From the NCBI GenBank assembly GCA_046261875.1, contig JBHENW010000099.1, forward strand, positions 1 to 23,994: 23,994 nucleotides of DNA. The letters run 5' to 3'. Positions within the stretch are counted from its first letter, which is position 1; each line of letters opens with the position of its first letter. The stretch comes from JBHENW01 sp046261875. GTDB lineage: Bacteria > Acidobacteriota > Thermoanaerobaculia > UBA5066 > Gp7-AA6. Both the position numbers and the translations under genes were made by a program. Under the pieces are notes generated by a model, which saw only the letters and a list, made by a program, of their open reading frames with translations, made no database searches and was not told the origin of the DNA. Shown here piece by piece: positions 1-8,800 of the stretch.

Positions 1-1305
1 GTAGAGCGACAGGTGCCCGAAGAAGGTCGGGCCCGTCACCGTGATGTTGAAGGACACAGCCCGGGCAGTCACCGGGATGCCGCAGAGCCCGCCGAAGGTG
101 AAGGTGCGTTCCGCCCCCGCGGCGAGCGCCGGCGCGCCGAAGGGGCCCGCCGGATCGCGCGTGTCGGCAACCCGGCAGGGCGTCACGGTATAGAAAGAGG
201 TGCCGGGGAGGCCCGGGATCACCCCGACGCCCACGCTCGTGAACTCCGACGTGTTGTGGTCGGCGTCCGTGGCGGTGGCGACGATGCGGTCGCCCGGATA
301 GATATTGGACGCCGAGGCGAGGCCGAGGTTCACGGTCACGACGCCCGGGCTTCCGCTGTTGTAGTTCGCGACGGTGTGGCGGGTGCTGCCGGCGAAGAAG
401 CGGCCTTCGAGCCCCTTGTCGGCCTTGAAGAACTCCACGAGAAGCCCGTTGGCGCCGTAGTTGGAGTTGCTCCGGTTGGAGTCCACCTTGTACTGGATGA
501 CGAGGTGCCCGTTCGGCTGGATGTTCGCGCCCGTCATCTCCGGGAAGTTCTGCAGCTTGTTGGGGCCGTTGTCGGGGTCCCCCGGGTCGTTGGCCGTCGG
601 CGCGTTGTCGTTGTTCAGGTCGATGCCCGGGCCGCCGTTGGCGAAGATGCTGTTGGGGTCGACGAGGTTGCCGTGGCCGGCCGTCGCGTCGAGGGAGACG
701 CCCGCGCCCGTGTCGAAGGCGATCACGTTGCCCGCCCCGGCCGCCGGTCCCCCGATGACGTTCCGGCGGGCCGCGCCGGTCAGGAAGACGCCATGCGAGG
801 AGTTGCCGTACTGTCCGAATCCGGTCCCGTCGGTGCCGATGAAGTTGCTCTGGACGAGGTTCAGGCGCGCTTGGGCGCCGGTGAACATCAGGCCCGGTCC
901 GCCGTTTCCGGAGATCACGTTGCCCCCCATCGCCTGGATCCGGGCCGGCGCCGCCTTGAAGACCGAGCCAACGGCGGCCGCGACGACCGGAGACCCGATG
1001 ACGTTCTCCGGCGTATCGCTGATGAGGATCCCGCCCTGCAGATTGGGCAGGTTGAGGAGCAGCCCCTGGAGGTTCGGCGCGAGCCCGATGAGATTGCACA
1101 GTAGCTGGTGCAGCCGGGCGGACTGATCCTGGATGCGGATGCCCCTCAGGAAGTTGCTCACGATGGTGTTGCCGTCGACGGAGTTTTGCGGCGCGCCCTC
1201 GATGAAGACGCCGTCCCCGTTGTTGCCGAAGCCGGCGAGTGCCGTCGGGGTCGTGCCGATGAAGTTGCCGGAGAGCTTGTTGAGGATGGCGCTGATTCCC
1301 CTCAT
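1..1305 (-). CDS. Secreted parallel beta-helix repeat protein, 3' end outside window, 5' end disrupted
   Basis: The visible 435 residues run off the window edge. Residues 10-230 hold right-handed beta-helix repeats with the recurring motifs GNFIGT (13-18), SNFIGTDGTG (153-162), NVIGG, GNVISGNG (128-134) and GNVIAFD, typical of surface or secreted beta-helix proteins. Residues 265-360 look like an Ig/FN3-like beta domain with 'ATATDADHNTSEF'. From residue 371 there is a 'FYTVTPCRVADTRDP' module; I recall this as a C-terminal module of secreted acidobacterial proteins. ATG at 1305 is the first start codon in this frame after an upstream stop, with GAGG about 7 bases before it. However, no export signal lies in this frame. 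A signal-peptide-like stretch sits just upstream in another frame and ends in a TGA that overlaps this ATG. The usual N-terminal cap of such proteins (CSLREA-type) is absent. No enzymatic function can be assigned. Confidence 0.72.
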   Translation of the reverse strand, partial: MRGISAILNKLSGNFIGTTPTALAGFGNNGDGVFIEGAPQNSVDGNTIVSNFLRGIRIQDQSARLHQLLCNLIGLAPNLQGLLLNLPNLQGGILISDTPENVIGSPVVAAAVGSVFKAAPARIQAMGGNVISGNGGPGLMFTGAQARLNLVQSNFIGTDGTGFGQYGNSSHGVFLTGAARRNVIGGPAAGAGNVIAFDTGAGVSLDATAGHGNLVDPNSIFANGGPGIDLNNDNAPTANDPGDPDNGPNKLQNFPEMTGANIQPNGHLVIQYKVDSNRSNSNYGANGLLVEFFKADKGLEGRFFAGSTRHTVANYNSGSPGVVTVNLGLASASNIYPGDRIVATATDADHNTSEFTSVGVGVIPGLPGTSFYTVTPCRVADTRDPAGPFGAPALAAGAERTFTFGGLCGIPVTARAVSFNITVTGPTFFGHLSLY

Positions 1306-1460
1306 GTGGACGCCTCGTTGGAGCCGGGAGGGAGGGGCAGGGCCGCCGGACGCGCGTACTGCGCGGCGTCCCCCGGCGCGCCGGCGGCAAAGGCCGCCAC
1401 GAGAAGTGCGCCAAGAGTCAGTCCCCCCAGTGTCTTAGGGGCGCGGCGGGCTCGAACGGA
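1302..1460 (-). pseudogene. Out-of-frame signal-peptide-like remnant upstream of the beta-helix gene
   Basis: Read on the minus strand from about 1460 to the TGA at 1304-1302, this frame encodes a basic segment (VRARRAPK), a hydrophobic stretch (LTLGALLVAAFAAG) and an Ala-rich cleavage-like region (APGDAAQ), followed by about 20 residues and a stop. This is the architecture of a Sec signal peptide. No ATG, GTG or TTG precedes it back to the in-frame TAG near 1556. Its stop codon overlaps the ATG of the beta-helix frame. I infer a remnant of the original 5' end of the beta-helix gene, separated by a frameshift and probably a deletion. A sequencing indel or a non-canonical start is the alternative. 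Confidence 0.45.
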
Positions 1461-1714
1461 GGTCGTTGGCGTATGGGCTCTCCCCGTCTCTAGAGCGGGA
1501 AAAAGGGGGGCAAGGGGACCAGGGGAAGGCGCGGTTGCGCCACCGGGGGGGCGATGCTAGCCTCCGCGCACACCGTGGCCAACCGAGGGTTCATCCCGGC
1601 GGCACATCGCGCCGACTCCGGGCGGCGGCATGCCGCGCCGGCTGGCGCCTGTCCCCAGAAGCGCAAAAAAGGGCCGCGAGGGTCCTCGGCGTCGGGCTCC
1701 GGCGGCCGGCCGTC
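1306..1714. other. Divergent intergenic region
   Basis: This stretch of about 410 bases separates the minus-strand beta-helix gene from the plus-strand sigma-factor gene. It holds the signal-peptide-like remnant (to about 1460), a G-tract cluster at 1497-1525, a small GC-rich stem-loop (GGCGC-GGTT-GCGCC, 1528-1541) and a perfect 12-base palindrome at 1625-1636. I could not identify a convincing -35/-10 pair on either strand. The promoters for both genes presumably lie here. Confidence 0.6.
1497..1525 (+). promoter_or_regulatory. Canonical G-quadruplex motif
   Basis: Four G tracts (GGG, GGGGGG, GGGG, GGGG) are separated by loops of 5, 3 and 4 bases, which matches the G3+N1-7 pattern. It lies between the divergent starts of the beta-helix and sigma-factor genes. 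A further seven-G tract follows near 1547. Formation and function are untested; in GC-rich DNA such motifs also arise by chance. Confidence 0.4.
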
Positions 1715-2275
1715 ATGAGCGAATCCGATCGCAAGGCGTCCGACTCCGGGCGCAACCGGCTCGATCACTTGATGCCGGAGATCTACGACGAGCTCCGGCG
1801 CCTCGCCCAGAAAGCCATGAGCGGAGAGCGGTCGAGCCACACCCTGCAGACCACCGCGCTCGTCCACGAGGCGTACCTGCGCCTCGCGCAATTCGACCGT
1901 CTCGACGTGGACAGCCGCCCTCAGTTCCTCGCACTCGCGGCGCGGGTCATGCGCCGCATCCTCGTGGACCACGCACGCGCCCGCCGGAGCGCGAAACGGG
2001 GAGGATCGGCGTTCCGCGTCACCCTGAGCGATGCCATCGCCGACTCGCAGGGAGACGGGTTCGACGTGCTCGCGCTGGACCAGGCCCTCAACCGCCTGGC
2101 GGCGCTCGACGAGAAGCAGGTCCGCATCGTCGAGCTGCGCTTCATCGCGGGCCTGTCGGTCGAGGAGACCGCCGAGGTCATCTCCGCCTCGCCGACGACC
2201 GTGAAGCGGGAGTCCGCGATGGCCCGTGCCTGGCTCTTTCGCGAATTGAGCGATGGGAGAACCGGAGCCGTCTGA
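1715..2275 (+). CDS. ECF-family RNA polymerase sigma factor (TIGR02999/Sig-70_X6-like)
   Basis: The 186-residue product matches the ECF sigma subgroup common in Acidobacteriota and Planctomycetes. Region 2 is visible as 'MPEIYDELRRLAQKA', 'HTLQTTALVHEAYLRL' and 'FLALAARVMRRILVDHARARR'. Region 4 is visible as 'LAALDEKQVRIVELRFIAGLSVEETAEVI' with the recognition-helix segment 'SPTTVKRESAMARAWL'. The ATG at 1715 is chosen because homology begins soon after it; the frame stays open for another 83 codons upstream, but that stretch looks non-coding. The N-terminal helix found in many relatives is short here. The 3' end overlaps the kinase gene by 23 bp, so the two are probably co-translated. The overlap suggests a kinase-linked ECF factor whose activity could be controlled by phosphorylation rather than by an anti-sigma factor; none is seen nearby. 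Confidence 0.9.
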   Translation: MSESDRKASDSGRNRLDHLMPEIYDELRRLAQKAMSGERSSHTLQTTALVHEAYLRLAQFDRLDVDSRPQFLALAARVMRRILVDHARARRSAKRGGSAFRVTLSDAIADSQGDGFDVLALDQALNRLAALDEKQVRIVELRFIAGLSVEETAEVISASPTTVKRESAMARAWLFRELSDGRTGAV

Positions 2276-4799
2276 CCGCTGGCGGCGCGTCAAGGAGCTG
2301 TTCGCGGCCGCCCTCGAAGCGTCTCCGCCGGAACGGGCCGCAATGCTCGCCCGCGCGGCGCGCGAGGATTCTTCACTGGCCTCGGAGGCGGCCTCGCTGT
2401 TGCAGGCGCACGAGGACGGAGGGCTCTTCCTCGAGGACATGGTCGCCTCCGAGAGCCGGGAGATCCTCGCCGAGGAGTCCGGCGAGAGCTGGGTCGGCCG
2501 GAAGGTCGGTCCTTACGAGATTGTGCGGCCGCTCGGGCGCGGCGGAATGGGGCTCGTCTTCCTGGCCCGCCGCGCGGACGAGGAGTTCCGGCGCCAGGTC
2601 GCCATCAAGCTTCTGCGGGGAGTTCTGCCCTCCGAGGAGATCCTCCGCCGCTTCCGCGCGGAGCGCCAGACCCTGGCCAACCTCGCCCACCCGAACATCG
2701 CGCGGCTGCTCGACGGCGGCCGCACGTCCGACGGCCTTCCGTACCTCGTCCTGGAGTACGTCGAAGGTGAGCCGATCGACGCGTACTGCGAGTCGCGCCA
2801 GCTTTCCGTGGACGAGCGTCTGCGCCTCTTCCGGACGGTCTGCGACGCGGTGCAGCAGGCGCACCGGAACCTCGTCATCCATCGCGATCTGAAACCCGGC
2901 AACATCCTCGTGACCGCCGAGGGCGACGTGAAACTCCTCGACTTCGGCATCGCGAAGCTGCTTCCCGGCGCTGGACACGAGGAGACCTCCGTCCTGACCC
3001 GCGGAGCGGATCGGATCCTGACGCCGGACTACGCCAGCCCGGAGCAGATCCGCGGCGAGCCGGTCACGACCGCGAGCGACGTGTACTCGCTCGGCGTGCT
3101 CCTTTACCGGCTCCTGACGGGTCAGCATCCGTATCGGTTCGCGAGCGATCGGGCGAGCGAGGTGGAACGGGTCGTCTGCGAGGAGGAGCCGCCCAAGCCG
3201 AGCACCGCGGTGACGCGGCGCTCTCCGCCCGGCGCGGACGGTCCGGATCCGGCCGTTTTCGCGGCTTCCCGGCGCACCTCGTCCGAGAAGCTCCGCCGTC
3301 TTCTGCGCGGAGATCTGGACAACATCGTCCTCAAGGCGCTGCGCAAGGAGCCGTCGCGTAGATACAGCTCGGTCGACCAGCTCTCCGAGGACCTCCGGCG
3401 CCACATGGAAGGCCTTCCGGTCGGGGCTCGTCAGGGGACCTTCGCCTACCGATCGGGCAAGTTTCTCCGCCGCCACCGCCTCGCGGTCACCGTGGCCTCG
3501 TTCTTCGTCGTCGCCCTGCTGGCGGGGCTGGCGACGACGGCGTGGCAGGCGCGCGTCGCCGCCGCGCACGCGCGGCGCGCGGAGGAAGAGCGTGTCCGGG
3601 CCGACCGCCGCTTCAATGAGGTCCGTCAGCTCGCTACGGCGTTCGTCTTCGATTTCCACGACGCGATCGCGGACCTGCCCGGGGCCACGCCGGCGCGGGA
3701 GCTCGTCGTCGCACGGGCGCTGGAGTACCTGGACCGGCTGGCGCGGGAGTCCCGGGCGGACGATCCGGCCCTGCGCCGCGAGCTCGCGGTGGCGTACCAG
3801 CGGATCGGCAATGTGCAGGGCAATCCGAACAACGCGAACCTCGGTGACACGGCGAGCGCACTCGCGAGCTATGGGAAGGCGCTGCGCATCGCCGAGCCGC
3901 TCGCGGCCGGCCACCCGGAGGACGCGCAGATCCAGCGGTCGCTCGCGGTGATCTACGAGAAGCTCGCGGACGTCCAGGCCTTCCGGGGGAGCATCCAGGA
4001 AGCCGTGGCGACTTCGGCGCGTTCCCTCGGCATCTTCCGCGCCCTCGCGGAGCGTCCGTCGGCCGATACGCGCGCGCGGCGATCCGTTGCCATCAGCCTG
4101 GTGAAAGCGGGAGACCTCGCGGGGCATCCGAGCTTCCCCAACGCCGGGCGAAAGGAGGACGCGCTCGCGCACTACCTCAGATCCGCCTCACTCCTCGAGG
4201 AGCTCGAGAAGGAGGACCCCGACGACGTCGCGACCCGCCGCTACCTCGGCGTCGTGTGCGAGCGGATCGGGACCATGCGGCTCGCTCTGGGGGACCCGCG
4301 GGAAGCCCTCGCCGTCTACCGGGAATCGCTGGGCATTCGGGAAGCGCTCGCCCGAGCCGAAGGGGCGGGCGCCGAAGCGCGGCGGGATGTCGCCATCGCG
4401 TACGAGAAGATCGGCGACGCCTTCCGGGCGCTCGGCCGGCGGAGCGGCGCGCTCGAGAATTACAGGCGATCGCTCGGGATCATGGAGTCTCTCTTCGCGG
4501 CGGATCCGAAGAACGCCAACGCGAGGCGCTCCCTCGCGACGAGCTATGACCACCTGGGCGAGGCGCTCGCGGAGGAGGGACGGAAGGAGGAGGCATGGAG
4601 TTTCTACGGAAAGGCGCTGGAGTTGCGGGAGTCGTTGACCGCCGACGCGACGGACGTGCAGGCGATGCAGGATCTGGCCGAGACGCTCGAAGCGGCGATC
4701 CGGCTCGCACGCGACAGGGGAGATGCGGAGTCGGCGGCCCGTCTCGGGAAGCGGGCCCGGGTGGTCGCCGGCGCGCTCGCCGCGTCGCGCGCTTCCTGA
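2253..4799 (+). CDS. Transmembrane Ser/Thr protein kinase with C-terminal TPR repeats
   Basis: 848 residues. The Hanks-type kinase domain spans about 88-385: glycine loop GRGGMG (95-100), VAIK lysine (119), catalytic HRDLKPGN (210-217), DFG (230-232), and SPEQ in place of APE (262-265), followed by SDVYSLG. All catalytic residues are present, so it should be active. An N-terminal helical region (1-80) precedes it. A single membrane helix (about 409-431) follows a basic stretch. Beyond it the chain continues to the C-terminus as TPR-like helical repeats (for example 'LAVAYQRIGNVQG', 'VAIAYEKIGDAFRALGR', 'LATSYDHLGEALAEEG'), expected outside the cytoplasm as a binding or sensor scaffold. Overlap with the sigma factor suggests a shared regulatory pathway. 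The substrate is unknown. Confidence 0.93.
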   Translation: MGEPEPSDRWRRVKELFAAALEASPPERAAMLARAAREDSSLASEAASLLQAHEDGGLFLEDMVASESREILAEESGESWVGRKVGPYEIVRPLGRGGMGLVFLARRADEEFRRQVAIKLLRGVLPSEEILRRFRAERQTLANLAHPNIARLLDGGRTSDGLPYLVLEYVEGEPIDAYCESRQLSVDERLRLFRTVCDAVQQAHRNLVIHRDLKPGNILVTAEGDVKLLDFGIAKLLPGAGHEETSVLTRGADRILTPDYASPEQIRGEPVTTASDVYSLGVLLYRLLTGQHPYRFASDRASEVERVVCEEEPPKPSTAVTRRSPPGADGPDPAVFAASRRTSSEKLRRLLRGDLDNIVLKALRKEPSRRYSSVDQLSEDLRRHMEGLPVGARQGTFAYRSGKFLRRHRLAVTVASFFVVALLAGLATTAWQARVAAAHARRAEEERVRADRRFNEVRQLATAFVFDFHDAIADLPGATPARELVVARALEYLDRLARESRADDPALRRELAVAYQRIGNVQGNPNNANLGDTASALASYGKALRIAEPLAAGHPEDAQIQRSLAVIYEKLADVQAFRGSIQEAVATSARSLGIFRALAERPSADTRARRSVAISLVKAGDLAGHPSFPNAGRKEDALAHYLRSASLLEELEKEDPDDVATRRYLGVVCERIGTMRLALGDPREALAVYRESLGIREALARAEGAGAEARRDVAIAYEKIGDAFRALGRRSGALENYRRSLGIMESLFAADPKNANARRSLATSYDHLGEALAEEGRKEEAWSFYGKALELRESLTADATDVQAMQDLAETLEAAIRLARDRGDAESAARLGKRARVVAGALAASRAS

Positions 4800-5770
4800 C
4801 CGTATCGGCCGTCCTGGTCCTGGCCTGCTGCGCCGCGGGCCGCGCCGAGACCCACCGCTTCAAGCCCACCGCCGGTCATCCGACGTTCGCCGTCCGCCCC
4901 CCCGTGCTCACGGTGAAACCGGGCGACGTCCTCGAGAGCGAGACCCTCTGGGGCGAGTGGTACGAGAAAGCCGGAGGGAAGTGGCCCGGGGAGGTCGGAC
5001 CCATCGCCATCGCCGGGGCCGAGCCGGGGGACACGCTCGTCGTCGAGATTCTCAAGGTGACGCCCAACCGGGCCACGGCCGTCTCGACCCAGGGCGGCGG
5101 CTTCGGCGCGCTCGTGCCGGACGAAGGCACGGCGATGCTGAACGCTCCGTTCCCGCGCGGCCGGTTCGTCTGGAAACTGGATCGGCAGGCGTCGACCGGC
5201 ACCCTGGAGCTTCCCCGGAGCGGGAAGCGCTCTCTCACGGTGCCGCTCGCCCCGATGCTCGGCCGGGTCGCCGTCGCGCCGGAAGGACAGGAGGCTTTCG
5301 GCGGCCTCTGGCCCGGGAACTTCGGCGGCAACATGGACGCGGCCGACGTGAGGGAAGGCTCGACGGTCTACCTGCCCGTCTTTCATCCGGGCGCGCTCTT
5401 CTATTTCGGCGACGGTCATGCGCTCCAGGGGGACGGGGAAGTGTGCGGATCGGGACTGGAGACCTCGATGGACGTCGCCTTCCGATTCGGCCTGCTCAAG
5501 AAGAAGAAGATCGCCTGGCCGCGGATCGAAGACGCCGAGCACATCATGGTGGCCGGAAGCGCGCGGCCGCTCTCCGATGCGCTGCGGATCGCATTCGTCG
5601 AGCTGATCGGGTGGCTCAGCACGGAGTACGGCTTCGACCGGGAAGAGGCGTACCAGGTCGTCTCGCAGCTCGCCCGCGTGCGCGTGGCCCAGATGGTCGA
5701 CCCCCTCTATACGGTGATCGCGAAGTTCCCTAAAAAGTACCTGGGCCCGGCTCCGACAGCCCCGAAATGA
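4796..5770 (+). CDS. Exported acetamidase/formamidase-family protein, start codon uncertain
   Basis: The product carries acetamidase/formamidase family hallmarks: an N-terminal 'HRFKPTAGHPTF', then 'LTVKPGDVLESET', 'WPGNFGGNMD', 'LPVFHPGALFYFGDGHALQGDGEV' and 'GLETSMDVAF'. Members hydrolyse small amides such as formamide or acetamide; the substrate here is unknown. A clear Sec-type signal peptide (hydrophobic core 'FLTVSAVLVLACCA', cleavage near AGRA-ET) indicates export. The start is the problem: between the in-frame ATG at 4595, deep inside the kinase gene, and a GTG at 4903, which would remove the signal peptide, there is no ATG, GTG or TTG. I list CTG 4796, which overlaps the kinase TGA, as a placeholder. 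The basic residues just before it (RRRARRVAR) fit a signal-peptide n-region and suggest that translation begins slightly earlier. Confidence 0.8.
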   Translation: MTVSAVLVLACCAAGRAETHRFKPTAGHPTFAVRPPVLTVKPGDVLESETLWGEWYEKAGGKWPGEVGPIAIAGAEPGDTLVVEILKVTPNRATAVSTQGGGFGALVPDEGTAMLNAPFPRGRFVWKLDRQASTGTLELPRSGKRSLTVPLAPMLGRVAVAPEGQEAFGGLWPGNFGGNMDAADVREGSTVYLPVFHPGALFYFGDGHALQGDGEVCGSGLETSMDVAFRFGLLKKKKIAWPRIEDAEHIMVAGSARPLSDALRIAFVELIGWLSTEYGFDREEAYQVVSQLARVRVAQMVDPLYTVIAKFPKKYLGPAPTAPK

Positions 5771-5773
5771 AAA

Positions 5774-5796
5774 GGGGCGGCCGCAAGGGCCGCCCC
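5774..5796 (-). terminator. Rho-independent terminator for the TonB receptor gene
   Basis: A perfect 9-bp GC stem (GGGGCGGCC / GGCCGCCCC) with a 5-base loop lies in the 46-bp gap between two convergent genes. On the minus strand the hairpin is followed by TTTTCATTTC, about 20 bases after the receptor stop codon, so it fits that gene. The plus strand has no U-rich tail after the stem, but the hairpin may also block read-through from the amidase gene. Confidence 0.8.
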
Positions 5797-5816
5797 GACA
5801 CGGCAGAGCGAAAAAG

Positions 5817-8800
5817 CTAGAAGGAGAAGCGGGCCGCCACCTGGAAGGTCCGCGGCGTGCCCGGCGAGGTCGCATCGCCGAAGCAGATGCCCGTGCTCGT
5901 GCTGCACTGGGGGGTCTGTTCTCTGCCGTACACGGTCGAGGTGACGAAGAGGTTGCTCGCGTCCGTGCAGTTGAAGCACTCGATGAAGGTGTTCAGCTCC
6001 GTCGGCCCGATGCGCCAGATCTTCCCCAGGCGCATGTCGAGGGAGTAGAAGTCGGACTGCCGGAAGCTGTTGCGCTCCAGGTGCCGGCCGTTGGCCGCGC
6101 AGTCTCCGGCCACCGCGTAGTTGCAGCCGAGCGTCGGGCGGTCCGTCCCGCTCTGGCCGTCGTTGTTGAAATCGAAGTTCGCCGTCGGGTTGAACGGCGA
6201 CCCGGTGGCGAAGCGGAACGCGGTGCCGAGCGTGAGACCGAACACGGGGGTGTCCCACACGACGTTCGCCGACGCCTTCCAGCGCTGGTCGCGGTTGGAG
6301 TAGCCCCACGCCGTGTCGAGGTCGTTGAAGTCTTCGGCCTGGATGCCGGCGAAGTTGCGCTCGTTGGAATCGTTGTCGCGGTCCTGGGACCAGGTCGCCA
6401 CGACGCCCGCCGCAAAGTTGTTCGCGTAGCGGCGCTGGAGCTGCGCCGTGATCGCGACGAACTCGGACTCGGCGTCGGAGACGCTCGTCGTCACGGTGCC
6501 GTAGAACGTGTTGGGACGTGTGGAGCTGTAGCGAGGCAGGCCGTTCGCCGCGACCGTCCCGTCGTACACGCGATTGATGTCCACGAGCCTCTGGAGCTGC
6601 TTGGCCTTCGCGTACGTGAAGTCGAGGGATGCGGAGGTCAGGTTGAAGATCTCCCGGTCGATGACGAGGCTGACCCGATCGGTGTAGGGATTGTCGAAAT
6701 CCGGATCCACCGTGAAGGCGCCGATGTTGCTGGTCGGAGCGGCGACGCGACGAAAATCGATTCGTTCGACGCCGACGGGGCTGAAGTTGGCCCCCCATCC
6801 GGGCGCGAGGGGGTCGAAGCAACTCGTTCCGTTCGTCCGGCGGCAGTTCGGGTCCGTGGGATCCCGTCCCTCGGTGTTCGTGACGGTGAGGTATTGCGTT
6901 GCCCGGACACCGTTTGACGTGAAGAGCTGCGCCCAGAGGATCGCGGGCGTGCGGCTCCAGTAGCGTCCGGCCGCGACCCGGATCGCGGTCTTGGGGTCCG
7001 GGGACCAGGAGATACCCAGGCGCGGCGACCACTGGCTGTCGGCATCCGGAATCTGACCATTGAGCCGGAAGCTGCAGTTGACCGTACTGTTGGGCTGGCA
7101 CCGCGTGGGGTCGAGCTCGAATTGGTTCAGGATCGGATCGTCGGGGTTGTCGAGGCGCTCCCACCGAACTCCGGCCGTGACGGTCAGCCTCGGGCTGACG
7201 AACCACTGGTCCTGGGCGAAGAAGGCGAGCTCCTTCTGCCCGAATGCCGCGTTGCCGGCTTCGTCCGACGTCAGGCCTCCGAGGCCTCCGAACTGGCGAT
7301 ATTGGAAGTACCGGCCGGCGAGCAGGTCCGCCTCGTTGTTGAAGACGTAGACGCCGCGCCAGTTCCCCTTGAAGATCTGATCGATCGTCGTGTCGTTGTA
7401 CTCGCCGCCGACTTTGGCGACGTGCTCCTTGATGAGAAACGTCACCGTGTCGCCGATCGCCTTGCGCTCCGTGGCCGAGACGATGGGCAGGAAGCTCACC
7501 TCGCCGAAGCGGAGAACGCCGAGCTGGATCTCGGGCAGGCCGAGCCCCTTGTCCTCGCGCGGCGTGTCCTCGGTGATGTAGTTGAGGTTGAGGTCGTTCA
7601 GCAGGTTCCCGGTGAACTGCGCGGAGTAGGACGCGACGTAGGCCTTGGTGTCGAGCCCCTCGATCCCGTTGTAGCTCTCCGTGCGGGTTGTGCCCGTGGA
7701 GGTCCCGTTGACGCCCTCGTAATCCGTGAAGTTCCCCCGCATCATGAAGCGGTGCGCAGAGCTCGCGTGGAAGTCGAGGCGGCCGAAGAGGACCGACCCG
7801 TCCTGGGTCGAGACGTAGGTTTCGGGGGACCCGAGAATCGGGTAGCGGGCGAAGATGTCCGCGTCCAGGACGTCGGGGGAGATCTGCACCGTCTCGCTGC
7901 GGTCCTGATTGTCGTAGGAACCGAAGAAGAAGATCCGGTCCTTCATGATCGGGCCGCCGAGCGAGGCGCCGTACTGCTTCTTCTCCTGATCGGAAGGCTC
8001 GCGGCCGGCGATCGTTCCGTTCTGGCAGGCGCTCGTCGGGGTCGTCACCCCGGAGCACTCCCCTTCTGCGAAGTCGGAGATCAGGTCCTGCGGCTGCCAG
8101 TAGTAGAAGGCGGAGCCGTGGAACTCGTTCGTGCCGCTCTTGGTGATGACGTTGACGACGCCGCCGCCAGTCCGTCCGAACTCGACCGAGGCGCCGTTGG
8201 TGATGACCGTGAACTCCTTGATGGACTCCTGGGAGATCGCGAGCGGCGCGCGCCCTTCCGCACCGCCGACCGTTCCGCCGAAGAAGGCGTTGTTGAAGTC
8301 CACGCCGTCGATCGTGACGTTGGTGTTGATCCCGCGCTGTCCGGAGATCGCCAGGTTGCCGCGCTCGGAGTCGAACCGGGTGGCCGGGGTGAGAAGGACG
8401 AGGGAGCGGAAGTCGCGGCCCGCGACCGGCAGAGCGCGGATCTGCTCCTCGCTGATGCTCGTCGAGGCCGAGGTGTTCGTCACCTCGATCAGGGGCGCCT
8501 CCGCCGAGGCGGTCACCGCGGCCGTGACGCCGGCCAGGTTCAGCGTGAAGTTGACCGTCGGGGCCGAGCCGAGAACGAGCTTGACGTTCTCGCGCACGGC
8601 GGTCCCCACGCCGGGCAGCTCCGCGGTGATGTTGTATGTGCCGGTCGGCAGATTCAGGAGCCGGTAGGAGCCGTCGGAGTCCGTCACCCCGTTGACGGAG
8701 AGCCCCGTCTCCTCGTGCTTGGCGGTCACCGTCACGCCGGGCAGCGCCCCGCCCTCCGGGTCGCTGACGATCCCGGATATCCGGCTCGTCGTGACGTCCG

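Noticed and set aside
1625..1636. Perfect palindrome GCGGCATGCCGC upstream of the sigma factor
   Set aside because: Short and GC-rich, with no second copy seen and no promoter beside it; easily due to chance at this base composition.
2373..4172. Long open frame on the minus strand (about 600 codons)
   Set aside because: It lies antisense to the Ser/Thr kinase, whose motifs are intact. The translation is Arg/Gly/Asp-rich with no recognisable domain, as expected for a GC-rich shadow frame.
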